This document shows, piece by piece, positions 5,805 to 6,519 of a stretch of DNA of 6,519 nt. Numbering within the stretch: position 1 is the stretch's first letter; every line of letters begins with the position of its first letter. The position numbers and the translations under genes are program-made. The stretch lies in assembly GCA_947253195.1 (NCBI GenBank), contig CAMXXM010000086.1, forward strand, positions 1 through 6,519. The letters are read 5' to 3'. Under the pieces are notes generated by a model. It did not search any database. It saw only the letters and a program-made list of their open reading frames with translations, and was not told where the DNA came from. The stretch is from an uncultured Porphyromonas sp. (lineage in GTDB: Bacteria > Bacteroidota > Bacteroidia > Bacteroidales > Porphyromonadaceae).

Positions 5805-6488
5805 TTACACGCCCTCCTTGGCAGCCATAGGCGTTTCGAGAGGCTGATCCTTGAGGAGCTCACGCTCAGCAGCCTCACGCTCGCGGCGCTCGGCACTCTT
5901 CTTGCGCCTCTCCATGATGATGTTATTGGCAGCGATCATATACCCAAGGACAATAAATCCTCCGGGCGCAAGGACGAAAACGAGCGTGCCGTAGTCGGCG
6001 GAGAAGAGCTCCATACCGAAGAGCTTGCCCGACCCGAGGATCTCACGGAAGCATCCGAGAAGCGTCAGGACGAAGGTGAAGCCCAGTCCGGAGCCCAGAC
6101 CGTCAACGAGTGAGTCGGCTACGCCATTCTTGGAGGCGAAGGACTCCGCACGACCGAGGACGATACAATTGACGACGATCAGGGGAAGGAAGATGCCGAG
6201 GGCATCGTAGAGGGCTGGGGCATAGGCCTGCACCACCATCTGGACGATCGTGGTGAAGGCTGCGATCACGACGATGAATGCCGGGATACGCACGCCATCG
6301 GGGATGACACTCTTGAGGAGCGAGATGACGACGTTGGAGCAGACGAGCACAAAGGTGGTCGCCAGTCCCATACCCATACCGGTCTCAGCACTCGAGGAGG
6401 TGCCGAGGGTGGCACACATGCCGAGGAGAGAGACGAGAATGGGGTTCTCTGTGATGAATCCGTTGAGGAATACTTTACCTTTATTCAT
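5805..6488 (-). CDS. rsxE: Rnf electron-transport complex membrane subunit E
   Basis: Partner of subunit A in the ion-translocating ferredoxin:NAD+ oxidoreductase; homologous to it but in the opposite membrane topology. It is 227 residues long, normal for RnfE. It opens with FLNGFITENPILVSLLGMC at 7-25 and contains LPLIVVNCIVLGRAESFA at 101-118. Cys25 and Cys108 are the expected iron-sulfur ligands. About six membrane segments lie near 16-34, 40-60, 68-90, 96-114, 130-150 and 167-188. They are followed by a highly charged tail (193-215, rich in Arg, Lys and Glu) that should be soluble and helical. The ATG at 6488 fits the family start (MNKGKVFLNG), although the frame is open to the window edge. 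It begins 7 bp after the stop of the preceding partial gene. Confidence 0.93.
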   Translation of the reverse strand: MNKGKVFLNGFITENPILVSLLGMCATLGTSSSAETGMGMGLATTFVLVCSNVVISLLKSVIPDGVRIPAFIVVIAAFTTIVQMVVQAYAPALYDALGIFLPLIVVNCIVLGRAESFASKNGVADSLVDGLGSGLGFTFVLTLLGCFREILGSGKLFGMELFSADYGTLVFVLAPGGFIVLGYMIAANNIIMERRKKSAERREREAAERELLKDQPLETPMAAKEGV

Positions 6489-6495
6489 GTCGAAA

Positions 6496-6519
6496 TCAAT
6501 TTTCAGCGTTCTCGTAAGC
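6496..6519 (-). CDS. rsxG: C-terminal end of the preceding Rnf gene, probably rsxG (partial)
   Basis: Only the last seven codons are visible, reading AYENAEN then TGA, in a frame different from rsxE and stopping 7 bp before the rsxE ATG. In Bacteroidales the Rnf operon normally runs B-C-D-G-E-A, so this should be the end of RnfG, the periplasm-facing subunit that carries covalently bound FMN. The assignment rests on gene order; seven residues cannot identify the protein. Confidence 0.5.
   Translation of the reverse strand, partial: AYENAEN

Overview
The window looks like chromosomal DNA from a Bacteroidota bacterium of the order Bacteroidales, most likely close to Porphyromonas. This rests on three things: the protein sequences (malate dehydrogenase, PRPP synthase, GalE and Rnf subunits of Bacteroidales type), TAnnTTTG-type -7 promoter elements, and the near absence of Shine-Dalgarno sequences. 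Genus is an inference from remembered family sequences, not from a search.

Layout. Positions 1-470 (+) are the 3' half of a malate dehydrogenase gene, closed by a strong intrinsic terminator at 491-529. Every other gene is on the minus strand. In transcription order from the right edge they are: the last few codons of rsxG/rnfG (6496-6519), rsxE/rnfE (5805-6488), rsxA/rnfA (5198-5770), a strong terminator (5118-5169), a promoter region, galE (3930-4964), prs (2948-3886), mutY (1832-2941), a repeat-rich intergenic region (1681-1831), and a stand-alone AAA-type ATPase (553-1680). The ATPase converges with mdh.

Function. The rsxG-E-A end belongs to the Rnf ion-translocating ferredoxin:NAD+ oxidoreductase. 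With malate dehydrogenase it fits an anaerobic or fumarate-respiring metabolism. galE, prs and mutY look like one transcription unit: the gaps are 43 bp and 6 bp, and I see no promoter or terminator between galE and prs. They supply UDP-sugars for envelope polysaccharide, PRPP for nucleotide synthesis, and adenine glycosylase for oxidative DNA damage. The ATPase is the one accessory-looking gene. Its G+C is visibly lower than its neighbours (about 48-50% in sampled lines against 57-62% for sampled mdh and mutY lines), and it has its own promoter with a palindrome.

The most unusual parts are non-coding or dual-use. A 22-bp near-perfect hairpin is built into the first codons of mutY, right after the prs stop. 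A cluster of CTAAG/CTTAG repeats with 14-15 bp spacing, nested in a 19-bp inverted repeat, lies between mutY and the ATPase. A palindrome overlaps the putative ATPase promoter. I see no CRISPR array, insertion sequence, tRNA or rRNA, and no convincing new multi-gene system.
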